From positions 1-64,000 of the forward strand of contig NZ_JAMFLG010000016.1 in NCBI RefSeq assembly GCF_023502205.1: a stretch of 64,000 nucleotides of DNA, read 5' to 3'. The stretch is from Aquiflexum sp. TKW24L (lineage in GTDB: Bacteria > Bacteroidota > Bacteroidia > Cytophagales > Cyclobacteriaceae). The notes beneath the pieces are model-generated. The model ran no database searches and had not been told where the DNA came from. It saw nothing but the letters and a program-made list of their open reading frames with translations. Positions 18,161-27,282 of this stretch are shown here, in pieces. Position 1 is the first letter of the stretch; each line of letters starts with the position of its first letter. A program made the translations under genes and the position numbers.

Positions 18161-19240
18161 ATGAAAGTATTATCAAAATTAGTCTGGGTTGCATTCATTC
18201 TCCCTTTAATCCTGTGGTCTTGCAGCCCTGTAGATGATCCTGCAATTATCCCGCAAACGCCATCTACCTTAACTAGTCCTACAGCAGGTTCAGCTATTGT
18301 TCTTAAAGAAGCGGATAAAGCAGACACTTTATTTTTTCAGGCGTCTATCCCTGATTTTGGTGTTCCGGGAAACTACACCTACGCCCTTGAAATGGCAAGA
18401 GGCGGTACCAATTTTGCAACAGTGGTTGGGTTGGGTAGTTCCACAACTCCAACAGTAAAAGTTGCAATAGGTGAATTGAATAAGCAATTAGTAACAGCTG
18501 GACTTGACCCGGAAGTTGCTGGAAATGTTGATTTCCGTTTCAAAACCACCATCGACAGGAGTTTGAGTCCATTGGTCGGTGCCGGAACAACGCTTTCAAT
18601 CACTCCTTACAAAGATGCTGTTATTCTTAAAAATTTATTCATTGTAGGCAATGCAGCACCTCCGGGATGGAACAACGACAACAACAACCCTCCTTTGTTC
18701 CGCGATCCTGCCAACAAAGATCTTTATGTATACACTGGCTTTTTTGCAGTGGGAGAATTTAAAGTCCTAGAGAAATTGGGTCAGTGGCAACCACAATGGG
18801 GCAAAAATGGTGACTCGGGTATCGGTGTCTCAGTTGGCGCTACAGAGCCCCCTGCTTGGGTAATTTCAGCTGCTGGACATTATGTATTTACGTTAAACCT
18901 TGCTACAAAAACATTTACTTTGGTTCCTTTTACCGGTGCTGCTGATGTCTACTTTCCAACCGTTGGAATTATCGGAAGTTCAACTCCTGGTGGATGGGAT
19001 AATAGTACTGCAATGACGAACATTAATTTTGACAAACATCTTTGGTATACTACTGCCACAGTAACTAATGGCGAAATTAAATTCAGAGCGAATAATGCGT
19101 GGACAATCAATTGGGGAGCTAAGACTCCGATTTCTGGAAGAGCAGAGTTAGGAAGTCCTGACAATGTTCCAATTGTCGCAGGAACTTACAAAATGTGGTT
19201 CAACTCCCTAGATGGAAGATATATCTTTATTGGAGGGTAA
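18161..19240 (+). CDS. SusE/SusF-like starch-binding outer-membrane lipoprotein
   Basis: The 359-residue lipoprotein (lipobox ILWSC, Cys21) has an N-terminal SusE-type Ig-like domain (about 30-155), then two related carbohydrate-binding modules. The first begins IVGNAAPPGWNN (about 162) and the second IIGSSTPGGWDN (about 270), the aromatic-rich repeat of SusE/SusF CBMs. It should hold malto-oligosaccharides at the cell surface. In the classic Sus order, SusC and SusD genes precede SusE, but here the gene starts directly at the divergent LacI promoter region, so no SusC/D porin pair is encoded in this locus. It is followed by a strong terminator-like hairpin and then the amylase gene. Confidence 0.88.
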   Translation: MKVLSKLVWVAFILPLILWSCSPVDDPAIIPQTPSTLTSPTAGSAIVLKEADKADTLFFQASIPDFGVPGNYTYALEMARGGTNFATVVGLGSSTTPTVKVAIGELNKQLVTAGLDPEVAGNVDFRFKTTIDRSLSPLVGAGTTLSITPYKDAVILKNLFIVGNAAPPGWNNDNNNPPLFRDPANKDLYVYTGFFAVGEFKVLEKLGQWQPQWGKNGDSGIGVSVGATEPPAWVISAAGHYVFTLNLATKTFTLVPFTGAADVYFPTVGIIGSSTPGGWDNSTAMTNINFDKHLWYTTATVTNGEIKFRANNAWTINWGAKTPISGRAELGSPDNVPIVAGTYKMWFNSLDGRYIFIGG

Positions 19241-19260
19241 TTAGAATTACCTCTTTCTTA

Positions 19261-19290
19261 AAAGGCTACTGTAACGGTAGCCTTTTTATT
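19261..19290 (+). terminator. Intrinsic terminator after the SusE/F-like gene
   Basis: A perfect 9-bp stem (AAAGGCTAC at 19261-19269 with GTAGCCTTT at 19277-19285), a 7-base loop and a T-rich tail follow the stop codon by 20 bases. It may only partly stop transcription, since the amylase gene begins 41 bases later with no obvious separate promoter. Confidence 0.75.
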
Positions 19291-19330
19291 TATAAATTAA
19301 TCAGTATCTTATTTGAGTAACTTTCCGACA

Positions 19331-22108
19331 ATGAAAATTAAAATCCTAATACCAATATTTTTTTTATTGAACCTGAGCTATGGTTTTTCCCAAGTAACCA
19401 CTCAACCCACTTTTCCTCGTGCTGATCAAAAAATAAAAATCATATACGATGCCACCAAAGGAACAACAGGACTCAAAGATATTGATCCTGTCTACGTCCA
19501 TATCGGTGCGGTCGTAGCCGGTCCTACCTCCACTACTTGGGCCATTGTTCCTTTTACTTGGGGCACAGCAAATGCGGATGCAAGAATGGTCAAAACTGCT
19601 CCTAATATCTGGGAGTGGGAACTCACACCAAACGACTTTTTCAAACCAGCGTCCGGTCAGACGATATATCGCTTAGGCATGGTTTTTAGAAATGCCACAG
19701 GTTCTTTAGAAGGAAAGAACGAGACAAATGGTGATTTTTTTATTAACCTGAGTCAGGGTTTTGAAGTCACTTTCACCAATCCTACCTCCTCCAAATTACT
19801 TGAAGTGGGAGAGTCACAAGAAATAAGAATAGCGTCCTCAGACAAGGCGGATTTGAGTCTGGAGATAAATAGTGTTCAGGTGGCTTCGGCCCCGAATGCA
19901 GAAAGTCTGACATATACCTTTTTAGCTATTACTGAAGGAGCTTTTAATGTAATAGCAAAAGCTTCGAAAACAGGAGAGGAAGATACTTCCGAGATAACCC
20001 TGACAGTTGTCGGCCCAAGCCCGCAAGCACCTTTACCTTCAGGGGCGAAAAAAGGGATCAACTATATCTCAGATACAGAAGTAGTATTTGTGCTGGAGGC
20101 ACCGCTTAAGAAAAATGCCTTCTTGATTGGGGATTTCAACAATTGGGAGGTTCTTCCTCAATTTCAGATGAACCAAACTCCTGACAAAGAATTGTTTTGG
20201 TACAGATTGACAGGTTTGGTTCCGAAGCAAGAGTACATTTTTCAATATTTGATAGATGGAGATATTCGGATTGGAGATCCTTACGCGGACAAAGTTTCCG
20301 ACCCTTTTCATGATGATGAGATCATCTCCCAAAACAGGTATCCCGGTCTAAAACCATATCCTAAAGGAAAAACTGAGTTTCAGGCTACTTTTCTCCAGAC
20401 TGCACAGGATCAATACCAATGGAAATACCTCAACTACGAAAAACCAGCCATGGAGGAATTGGTGGTTTATGAACTTCTGGTAAGGGATTTTGATGACAGG
20501 AGGACATTCAAAGCTGTTGTAGATAGGTTGGATTATCTGCAAAGTTTGGGAATCAATGCAATCGAATTGATGCCTATCAAGGAATTTGAAGGGAACCTAT
20601 CATGGGGATATAATCCCTCTTTCTTTTTTGCTGTAGATAAATTTTATGGCCCAAAGAACCATTTGAAAGAATTGATAGATGAAGCCCACAAAAGAGGCAT
20701 TGTCGTCATTTTAGATATGGTTTTGAATCATGCCTTTGGCCAATCACCATTTGTAAGGTTATACAACGATGGAGATTATGGTGCTCCGACTCTGGATAAT
20801 CCCTGGCTCAACAGAGTCGCTAAGCACCCTTTCAATGTCGGTTATGACTTTAACCATGAAAGCACCTATACCAAAGCCTTTGTGGATTCGGTCAATAATT
20901 ATTGGCTGACAGAATACAAAGTAGATGGATACAGGTTTGACCTGAGCAAGGGCTTTACCCAAGTCAATTCAGGCGACAATGTCGGTTTCTTTGGAGAATA
21001 CGACCCCACTCGAATCGCAATCTGGAAGAATATTTATGACCAAATCAAAGAAAATCACCCGGATGCATATGTTATCCTTGAGCACTTCGCTGACAACACT
21101 GAGGAAAAAGAACTGTCCAACTATGGCATGATGTTTTGGGGGAATATGAATTTTGACTTTAGGGATATTGCCAAAGGGAATTCAAGAAATTTTGATTGGG
21201 GCTTCTATCAAACAAGAGGTTGGAATGACAATACTTTGGTGGGCTACATGGAAAGTCATGATGAAGAAAGGACCATGTGGGAGTCCCTGACTTGGGGACA
21301 AACTTCCCCATTGAATATCAGACAACTCAGCAATGCCGTGAACAGAAACCAATTGATGGCGGCATTTTTCTTCTCCATACCTGGCCCAAAAATGCTATGG
21401 CAATTTGAGGAATTTGGATATGACCTAGAACTTAACAACGATAGGCTAGGAATCAAACCTACCAAATGGGAATACCTTGACAATCCCGAAAGACAGCGTC
21501 TTCTTAATATGTATAAAGCAATGATTGACTTGAAAAGCAAATATAATGCTTTTAATAGTCCTCAAAATGCCACCTTAGAACTGACTCAGCCACTGAAAAG
21601 TATCAAGCTTACTGAAGGGGATTTTCAGATGGTTCTTTATGGCAATTTTGGATTGTCGGATATTGCTAATGCAAACCTTACCTTTCCAGCCTCAGGAACG
21701 TGGTATAATTATTTTACAGGAGAAGAATTTGTCTTGAGTGGAACATCTAGAACATTCAGGTTAAGAGCCAATCAATTCCTGATGTTTACCAACAAAAAAC
21801 TTCCATTACCGGCAGGTGAAATCCTCCAAGACCCCATTCTTTCCCTCAACCCGGAGTTACCAAATCCGTTGCAATTCAAAATTTATCCTGTTCCTGCGAC
21901 AGACAGGTTGTTTGTAGAGTTCCCCACTGCCATGAATAAGGTATATTTTAGGATCATGGACGTGACAGGGAAAGTAATGAGGGATGATTCATATTCGGGA
22001 ACAGACAAGAATTTGCAAGTCGATATACAGGAATTTTCCTCAGGTCTTTATATCTTTGAAATCAGTGATAACCGTCAAGTTTTTAGAAAGCGGTTTATAA
22101 AGAAATAA
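19331..22108 (+). CDS. Secreted GH13 alpha-amylase with CBM48 and T9SS sorting domain
   Basis: The ATG at 19331 is preferred over the in-frame TTG at 19313 because it opens the signal peptide MKIKILIPIFFLLNLSYGFS. The 925-residue protein has an N-terminal beta domain (about 25-150), an Ig-like domain (about 150-230), a CBM48/E-set domain (NAFLIGDFNNWEVLPQF, about 262-278), and a GH13 barrel with all four regions: ILDMVLNHAF, DGYRFDLSKG (nucleophile Asp), ILEHFADNTEE (acid Glu) and MESHDEER. A C-terminal type-A T9SS domain follows (FKIYPVPATDRLFVEF ... to a final RKRFIKK). It is predicted to be secreted or surface-attached through the type IX system, where it would degrade starch or glycogen. 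It is in line with the aldolase gene 20 bp downstream. Confidence 0.94.
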   Translation: MKIKILIPIFFLLNLSYGFSQVTTQPTFPRADQKIKIIYDATKGTTGLKDIDPVYVHIGAVVAGPTSTTWAIVPFTWGTANADARMVKTAPNIWEWELTPNDFFKPASGQTIYRLGMVFRNATGSLEGKNETNGDFFINLSQGFEVTFTNPTSSKLLEVGESQEIRIASSDKADLSLEINSVQVASAPNAESLTYTFLAITEGAFNVIAKASKTGEEDTSEITLTVVGPSPQAPLPSGAKKGINYISDTEVVFVLEAPLKKNAFLIGDFNNWEVLPQFQMNQTPDKELFWYRLTGLVPKQEYIFQYLIDGDIRIGDPYADKVSDPFHDDEIISQNRYPGLKPYPKGKTEFQATFLQTAQDQYQWKYLNYEKPAMEELVVYELLVRDFDDRRTFKAVVDRLDYLQSLGINAIELMPIKEFEGNLSWGYNPSFFFAVDKFYGPKNHLKELIDEAHKRGIVVILDMVLNHAFGQSPFVRLYNDGDYGAPTLDNPWLNRVAKHPFNVGYDFNHESTYTKAFVDSVNNYWLTEYKVDGYRFDLSKGFTQVNSGDNVGFFGEYDPTRIAIWKNIYDQIKENHPDAYVILEHFADNTEEKELSNYGMMFWGNMNFDFRDIAKGNSRNFDWGFYQTRGWNDNTLVGYMESHDEERTMWESLTWGQTSPLNIRQLSNAVNRNQLMAAFFFSIPGPKMLWQFEEFGYDLELNNDRLGIKPTKWEYLDNPERQRLLNMYKAMIDLKSKYNAFNSPQNATLELTQPLKSIKLTEGDFQMVLYGNFGLSDIANANLTFPASGTWYNYFTGEEFVLSGTSRTFRLRANQFLMFTNKKLPLPAGEILQDPILSLNPELPNPLQFKIYPVPATDRLFVEFPTAMNKVYFRIMDVTGKVMRDDSYSGTDKNLQVDIQEFSSGLYIFEISDNRQVFRKRFIKK

Positions 22109-22128
22109 TCAACCTATTTTAAATCAAC

Positions 22129-23190
22129 ATGAAATTCAAACCAGGAGTTAAGTACGGAGAAGAACTCAAGGACCTATTGTCGTATGCAAAAGAAAGTGAA
22201 TTTGCTATGCCTGCGGTCAATGTCATCAATACCAGCACAGTCAATGCGGTCATTGAAACAGCAAAAAAAGTCAACTCTCCCGTAATCATACAGTTTTCCA
22301 ATGGAGGCGGTCAGTTTTTTGCCGGAAAAGGATTAGGAAATCAAAATCAGATAGGAGCAATTCAAGGTTCCATTTCAGGAGCTTTGCACGTGCATAGAAT
22401 GGCAGAAGCCTATGGTGTTCCTGTAATTTTACATACTGACCATTGTGCCAAAAAATTACTCCCGTGGATTGACGGACTTTTGGAAGAAGGAAAAGCCTAT
22501 TATGCAGCTTACAAAAAGCCGCTGTATAGCTCTCATATGTTGGATTTATCCGAGGAGCCTGTCGAAGAAAATATCGAAATCTCAGTAGAATATTTCAAGA
22601 AATTCAAGAAGCTTGAAATGGGAATTGAGATTGAATTGGGGGTGACCGGCGGAGAAGAAGATGGAGTAGACAACACTGACGTAGACAGCTCCAAACTGTA
22701 CACCCAACCTGAGGAAGTGGCTTATGCTTATGAGCACCTCAAGGAAGTGGATGATTTGTTTACTATAGCAGCCGCATTCGGCAATGTGCACGGTGTCTAT
22801 AAGCCGGGCAATGTCTCTTTGAAGCCAGTCATTTTGAAAAATTCCCAGGATTATATCAATAAAAAATACGGAACAACAGGCAAGCCATTGTTCTTCGTAT
22901 TTCACGGAGGTTCGGGATCAACCGAAGCCGAAATCAGAGAAGCCAACAGCTATGGTTCTGTCAAAATGAACATTGACACAGATCAGCAGTGGGCATTCTG
23001 GGAAGGTATCAAGAATTATTACAAGTCAAATGAAGGTTATCTCCAGTCTCAACTAGGTAGCCCTGATGGACCTGACAGTCCAAATAAAAAATACTATGAT
23101 CCTAGAGTCTGGTTGAGAAAAGGCGAAGAAACCTTTATGAAAAGATTGGAACTTGCTTTTGAAATGCTCAACGCGATCAACAGAAACTAG
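22129..23190 (+). CDS. fbaA: Class-II fructose-1,6-bisphosphate aldolase
   Basis: This zinc enzyme of glycolysis and gluconeogenesis interconverts fructose-1,6-bisphosphate with dihydroxyacetone phosphate and glyceraldehyde-3-phosphate. The 353-residue protein is the FbaA (type A) form. Visible motifs are HTDHCAKK near residues 103-110 (zinc His and catalytic Asp), ELGVTGGEEDG near 165-175, FGNVHGVYKPGNV (zinc His) and FHGGSGS near 262-268 (zinc His and phosphate site). It is cytoplasmic. It lies 20 bp after the secreted amylase and before a hairpin terminator, so it is embedded in the starch operon and links starch supply to glycolysis. Confidence 0.96.
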   Translation: MKFKPGVKYGEELKDLLSYAKESEFAMPAVNVINTSTVNAVIETAKKVNSPVIIQFSNGGGQFFAGKGLGNQNQIGAIQGSISGALHVHRMAEAYGVPVILHTDHCAKKLLPWIDGLLEEGKAYYAAYKKPLYSSHMLDLSEEPVEENIEISVEYFKKFKKLEMGIEIELGVTGGEEDGVDNTDVDSSKLYTQPEEVAYAYEHLKEVDDLFTIAAAFGNVHGVYKPGNVSLKPVILKNSQDYINKKYGTTGKPLFFVFHGGSGSTEAEIREANSYGSVKMNIDTDQQWAFWEGIKNYYKSNEGYLQSQLGSPDGPDSPNKKYYDPRVWLRKGEETFMKRLELAFEMLNAINRN

Positions 23191-23210
23191 TATTATCCAT
23201 CAAAACCCGA

Positions 23211-23241
23211 GAAAAAGTCACTTTAGGTGACTTTTTCTATT
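23211..23241 (+). terminator. Intrinsic terminator after fbaA
   Basis: An 11-bp perfect stem (GAAAAAGTCAC at 23211-23221 and GTGACTTTTTC at 23227-23237) with a 5-base loop and a T-rich flank sits 20 bases after the fbaA stop codon and just before the next amylase gene. Confidence 0.8.
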
Positions 23242-23255
23242 TTAAAAAAGCCCTT

Positions 23256-24809
23256 ATGAAAATTCGATCACTCCAATTTATTCTATTGATTTTGACATTA
23301 GCTGCAATATCCTGTTCTGGAAATAAAGAAAAAAAAGTCGAAAACCATTGGCCCCATGCAGGAATCACTTACGAGATCTTTATCCAATCATTTTACGATT
23401 CCAACGGAGATGGGATAGGGGATATCAATGGGGTCAAGAAGAAATTAGATCATGTAAAGGAATTGGGTGCAAATGCCATATGGTTTATGCCCATCATGGC
23501 TTCACCAAGTTATCATAAATATGATGTCACTGATTACAAAAGCATACATCCAGATTATGGAACGATGGAGGATTTCAAATTATTTTTGGAAGAAACCCAC
23601 AAGAATGACATCAAAGTGGTGATCGATCTGATAATAAACCACACTAGCAACAAACACCCTTGGTTTATAGAGTCTCAGAAAGGAAGAGACAATCCTTTTA
23701 GAGATTATTATGTCTGGGCTCAAAAAGATACAATTGCAGCTTACATCAATAAAAAGACCATCACTCTTGATAGTGATAATGTGAAGCAATGGCATGACCC
23801 CGGATTTGGTATGGATTATTATTATGGATTTTTTTATGGCGGTATGCCTGACCTCAATTTTGACAATCCAAAAGTAAGAGAAGAAATATATGAAATCGGT
23901 CGGTTTTGGTTGGAGGAAGTAGGAGTGGATGGCTTTAGATTAGACGCTGCCAAGCATATTTTTCCTGATGACAGGCCATTGGACAACCATGAATTTTGGA
24001 AAGAATTTAGAAGTAAAATGACAGCCATCAAGCCGGATTTATATCTAGTAGGAGAGGTTTATGATAAAAAAGAAATTGTGGCACCTTACCTGCCCGGATT
24101 GCCTGCCTTGTTCAATTTTGATTTCCATTATACTTTGATCGAATCCTATAAAAAAGAAGATGGAATGCTGTTGGCCAAAAAGCAAAAGGAAGTGTTGGAT
24201 TTTTATAATGGAATTACCGATGAATTTATAGACGCCACTTTTTCATCCAACCATGACCAACCTAGATTGCTCAATTCATTGGACGAAAACCCGAGGAAGC
24301 TGAAACAGGCAATCAATATCCTGATGTCGATGCCGGGAGCCCCGTACCTCTATTACGGAGAAGAAATCGGTATGCTTGGCAAAAAACCCGATGAACATAT
24401 CAGGGAACCGTTCCTTTGGGATATGAAAGCAAATGACAAAGGAAGAGCTACATGGATTGTACCGACCTATTCAAAGGATAACATGGTCACGCCATTAGCC
24501 ATACAAAAGTCTATGAGTACGAGTTATTTTAACCATTACAAAGAAATCATCCTACTCCGAAACAGCAACAGAGCACTCTCTCTTGGAAATCTGAAATTGT
24601 ATGAGGGAGAATTGCCAAAACCCTTGATGGCTTTTTTTAGAATACATGACGACCAAGAAGTATTTGTTGTGCATAATTTAGGGGAATCGCCACTTTCAAT
24701 GGATGTACCCGAAGAATTTCAAACTGTAATTTATTCCTTTGGCGAAGCTAAAAAAGACGAAAACAAACTCATTTTACCCGGATTAAGCAGTATCATTTTG
24801 GAATTGTAA
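23256..24809 (+). CDS. GH13 alpha-amylase-family lipoprotein
   Basis: The 517-residue protein starts with a lipoprotein signal (LAAISC, Cys20). The GH13 barrel follows: an N-terminal GITYEIFIQSFYDSNGDGIGD block, DLIINHTSNKHPWF (region I), DGFRLDAAKHI (nucleophile Asp), LVGEVYDKKE (acid Glu) and FSSNHDQPRL (region IV). The short C-terminal beta domain completes a normal-length neopullulanase/oligo-glucosidase-type enzyme. As a lipoprotein it may act like SusG on the outer membrane or in the periplasm, cutting oligosaccharides made by the secreted amylase upstream. Product specificity cannot be fixed from sequence alone. Confidence 0.93.
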   Translation: MKIRSLQFILLILTLAAISCSGNKEKKVENHWPHAGITYEIFIQSFYDSNGDGIGDINGVKKKLDHVKELGANAIWFMPIMASPSYHKYDVTDYKSIHPDYGTMEDFKLFLEETHKNDIKVVIDLIINHTSNKHPWFIESQKGRDNPFRDYYVWAQKDTIAAYINKKTITLDSDNVKQWHDPGFGMDYYYGFFYGGMPDLNFDNPKVREEIYEIGRFWLEEVGVDGFRLDAAKHIFPDDRPLDNHEFWKEFRSKMTAIKPDLYLVGEVYDKKEIVAPYLPGLPALFNFDFHYTLIESYKKEDGMLLAKKQKEVLDFYNGITDEFIDATFSSNHDQPRLLNSLDENPRKLKQAINILMSMPGAPYLYYGEEIGMLGKKPDEHIREPFLWDMKANDKGRATWIVPTYSKDNMVTPLAIQKSMSTSYFNHYKEIILLRNSNRALSLGNLKLYEGELPKPLMAFFRIHDDQEVFVVHNLGESPLSMDVPEEFQTVIYSFGEAKKDENKLILPGLSSIILEL

Positions 24810-24815
24810 ACAATT

Positions 24816-24829
24816 GGAAAGCGTTTTCC
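24816..24829. promoter_or_regulatory. Palindrome resembling a LacI/GalR-type operator downstream of the amylase
   Basis: GGAAAGCGTTTTCC is a near-perfect palindrome with a central CG, six bases after the amylase stop codon. The form (AAAGCGTTT core) is like LacI/GalR or CcpA-type sites, but no gene starts after it on the plus strand before the terminator at 24993. It differs in sequence from the two sites near lacI. Role uncertain. Confidence 0.3.
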
Positions 24830-24992
24830 TCATCTTTGGTTTGAGCTCAAAATTAAAGGTTTAAGCACAGGAAAATCTATGCATAGACCATCGTCGACAG
24901 TCCATTGCTATTACAATTGGACATCGCGCTGAGTTTTATATAGTTATTGTCAAAAAGAGTGCATACGTAAAAAGCCAATTGGATTAAATAAG

Positions 24993-25028
24993 AAAAGGCC
25001 TGCCTCAAATCAATGAAGCAGGCCTTTT
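24993..25028. terminator. Bidirectional intrinsic terminator
   Basis: The 11-bp stem AAAAGGCCTGC (24993-25003) with GCAGGCCTTTT (25018-25028) has A-run and T-run flanks, so it can serve the amylase operon on the plus strand and the convergent lipoprotein gene on the minus strand. Confidence 0.8.
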
Positions 25029-25058
25029 GCACTAGGGTATGAATTGTTTGGATGCGAA

Positions 25059-25712
25059 TTATTTTTTGGGAATGATGATTTTATCCCTGATCATTTTGTC
25101 CACTACCACGTAGGCAAATTCCTGTGCGGCTTTGTCAATGCTCGATGGATTGGTTGTCTCAGATTGGGCAGACCAAACCAAAGCCTGGGTGTCCGAATCA
25201 TATAAGTTAATTTCTACATAAAAATTTTTGTCTGTGGCATAATATCCCGGCGAGTAGGAATTGGGACCATACATGCCATAATACCCCCCAAATCTTCCAT
25301 ATCCACCACCATAATACATAGGGGAATAAGAAGTGCCGGGAACATACCGGGTTTCATTGGTCTGATCTATAATTGCAATGGTCATGATACCATCTCTGCC
25401 ACTGTTTTTGATTTCATGGGCGACTTGGTCTTTGTTGTCATTGGTCAATACCAAACCGGGTTTAATGTTTTCAAGATTGCTGATAGCCTGAATCCCTTTT
25501 TGAATCAGGAGTGCATCAATGTCATCTTCAATCGTTTTTTTTGTGACATAATTGTCTGCAATCAAGGCAGCAACAAAAAGGTTGGAATAACCGGTAGTTT
25601 CCGCTTCAGGGCTTTTCCACGAGCCTAGTATCTTGGTGGAAGGCGAACAACCTGCTAGGATCCCCGCAAAGACCATTAATAGAGTAAGGTTTTTTAAAAT
25701 ATGGCTTTTCAT
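25059..25712 (-). CDS. Lipoprotein of unknown function with Gly/Tyr-rich loop
   Basis: The 217-residue lipoprotein (ILAGC, Cys22) resembles the DUF4136-like exported proteins common in Bacteroidetes. It has a beta/alpha N-terminal half, an unusual Gly/Tyr-rich segment (about 125-158, containing YYGGGYGRFGGYYGMYG), and a closing stretch with NFYVEINLYDSDTQALVWSA followed by a helix. It is predicted to be membrane-anchored at the periplasmic or outer face. Divergent from the small stress-type gene block. Function unknown; the domain assignment is tentative. Confidence 0.7.
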   Translation of the reverse strand: MKSHILKNLTLLMVFAGILAGCSPSTKILGSWKSPEAETTGYSNLFVAALIADNYVTKKTIEDDIDALLIQKGIQAISNLENIKPGLVLTNDNKDQVAHEIKNSGRDGIMTIAIIDQTNETRYVPGTSYSPMYYGGGYGRFGGYYGMYGPNSYSPGYYATDKNFYVEINLYDSDTQALVWSAQSETTNPSSIDKAAQEFAYVVVDKMIRDKIIIPKK

Positions 25713-26130
25713 AAATTAGGTTTTTTTGTTTTAGGATTTTAGGATAACAATTTTCGTTGTGAATTCCTATATCAAATATAACTTATTGATAGTTTAAATT
25801 GATGATTTTGAAGGAAATGAAAACAGGTTTATTTCTATCATTTCCCAGTTGACCATCAGCTACATGAGATGAAAATCCCAAATTTTTTATCGCATTGAAA
25901 AACAAAGTTTCATTAAGCCTTCAAAGGGATTGAATTTTCTTTGGTGGGCGAAGGCGGCACGGGGTTTCATTTTTCATCCACATTTTCTATTGATTGTAAT
26001 CCGCGGCAATATTTAATGTCTGCATAACCAAAAAAAATTCAAATCTGTTAATTATGATATTTTGGTTTATGAAATTGTAATGCTTTTTATACAATAACCT
26101 GCAAAATTGCACCATAAATAAAAACCAAAG
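25713..26130. other. Divergent intergenic region
   Basis: About 420 bases separate the divergent lipoprotein gene and the small exported-protein gene. I see no open frame or RNA gene that I can support and no clean TTG...TAnnTTTG promoter. Presumably it holds both promoters. Confidence 0.5.
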
Positions 26131-26442
26131 ATGAAAAAATTCAATGTGATTTTAATGCTGGCAATGGCGTTTACCTTATTTTCTTCTGTTTCTGTATTTG
26201 CAGGGGGTAAAGATAAGGAAGAGGCTAGACCCAAAATGCCTGAAGCCGAAATGAAACTTTTGGTGGAAAGACTTGAAGAGATCAAAACAATGGATAAATC
26301 CATGATGGACCGAGATGAGAAAAAAGAACTTAAATCTGAAGTTCGGGAAATCAATGAGGAAATCAAAAGAAACGGCGGAGGAGTTTACCTTTCTGTTTTT
26401 GCGCTTCTATTAGTAATCGTATTATTGGTTCTTTTGCTCTAA
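26131..26442 (+). CDS. Small exported/membrane protein with charged helix
   Basis: The 103-residue product has an N-terminal signal peptide (cleavage near VFAGG), a highly charged helical middle (EARPKMPEAEMKLLVERLEE... to about residue 82), and a C-terminal transmembrane helix (about 86-102, VYLSVFALLLVIVLLVLLL). Small proteins of this layout are frequent in Bacteroidetes next to CsbD and Lmo0937-type proteins and are thought to be linked to envelope or osmotic stress. No specific function can be assigned. Confidence 0.75.
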   Translation: MKKFNVILMLAMAFTLFSSVSVFAGGKDKEEARPKMPEAEMKLLVERLEEIKTMDKSMMDRDEKKELKSEVREINEEIKRNGGGVYLSVFALLLVIVLLVLLL

Positions 26443-26537
26443 GTTATTTAATAGAATTCAGGAGTATCATTTGTAACATTCATACAAAAGTTATTGACAT
26501 TATTTTAATCTTTTAACAAACCAAACAAATCAAAATC

Positions 26538-26693
26538 ATGGGAAATATCCTTTACATCATCGCCGTTATTCTAGTCATCATCTGGGCCGTTGGGTTCCTT
26601 GGCTACGGTACAGGAGGCATCATCCACATCTTGTTGGTCATTGCCATAGTCGCAGTTTTACTGAATGTGATCAGGGGTGGCAGGGGCATTTGA
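26538..26693 (+). CDS. Lmo0937-family small membrane protein
   Basis: This 51-codon gene starts MGNILYIIAVILVIIWAVGF and ends in LNVIRGGRGI. It has two hydrophobic helices separated by a GYGTGG turn, the pattern of the Lmo0937/DUF5670 family found widely in stress-gene neighbourhoods. It is too short to be found by long-frame searches. It sits between the charged membrane protein and the CsbD-like gene on the same strand. Confidence 0.85.
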   Translation: MGNILYIIAVILVIIWAVGFLGYGTGGIIHILLVIAIVAVLLNVIRGGRGI

Positions 26694-26818
26694 CGTGACC
26701 GAAGCTACTTAATTCACAGTAACATGTGAAGTCTACAATTTTAGTAACCAATAGTATCATGAGATCTGCCGGGACTCCGGCGATCTTTGTTCCTTTATTA
26801 ACCTTAATCAAAAACTCC

Positions 26819-27043
26819 ATGCAAACCAAAAAAACCACCAAAATAGACTCTTTCAGGTTATCTGGTGACTGGGGCCGGCAATCGACATTTCTTCAGGGAC
26901 AGTTTCCTGAACTAACAGACGACGACTTGGAATTTGAAGAGGGGAAAGAAGATGAACTTATCAAAAGAATCGAACTCAGGTTGAATAAAAAACACGATGA
27001 AGTAGTTAATTTCCTTAAAAAAGGTCAATTGGCAACGTTCTGA
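26819..27043 (+). CDS. CsbD-like general stress protein
   Basis: The likely ATG at 26819 gives 74 residues; an in-frame GTG at 26726 would add 31 residues with no family similarity. The core GDWGRQSTFLQGQFPELTDD followed by an acidic and then basic helix is like the CsbD family of small cytoplasmic stress proteins, here in a Bacteroidetes-type variant. It is highly charged and probably largely helical. The gene is followed by a strong terminator. Confidence 0.7.
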   Translation: MQTKKTTKIDSFRLSGDWGRQSTFLQGQFPELTDDDLEFEEGKEDELIKRIELRLNKKHDEVVNFLKKGQLATF

Positions 27044-27093
27044 TTTTTCAAATCTGACACTGTCCAAAAAAAGATTAAAAACCTCTGACAACC

Positions 27094-27130
27094 AAAGCAC
27101 AAGAACAGTAATTCTTGTGCTTTTGTCTTT
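27094..27130 (+). terminator. Intrinsic terminator after the small stress genes
   Basis: A 12-bp perfect stem (AAAGCACAAGAA at 27094-27105 with TTCTTGTGCTTT at 27112-27123), a 6-base loop and a T-rich tail end the 26.1-27.0 kb gene block. Confidence 0.85.
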
Positions 27131-27282
27131 ATCCCCCTTTACCGGAAAAAGTGTAATATGAAATACTATCGATTTCATCAATCAAATCACAGTACTCCCA
27201 TCCCCAACACATGTTTCGCATTCTTTGGGCATCATAACAATTCCACCAAAACAGCCAAATATTGAAAATCTATATAAAATAC

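Noticed and set aside
19876-20061. Antisense open frames inside the amylase and similar long genes
   Set aside because: They are shadows of the coding strand with no supporting start context or homology-like features.
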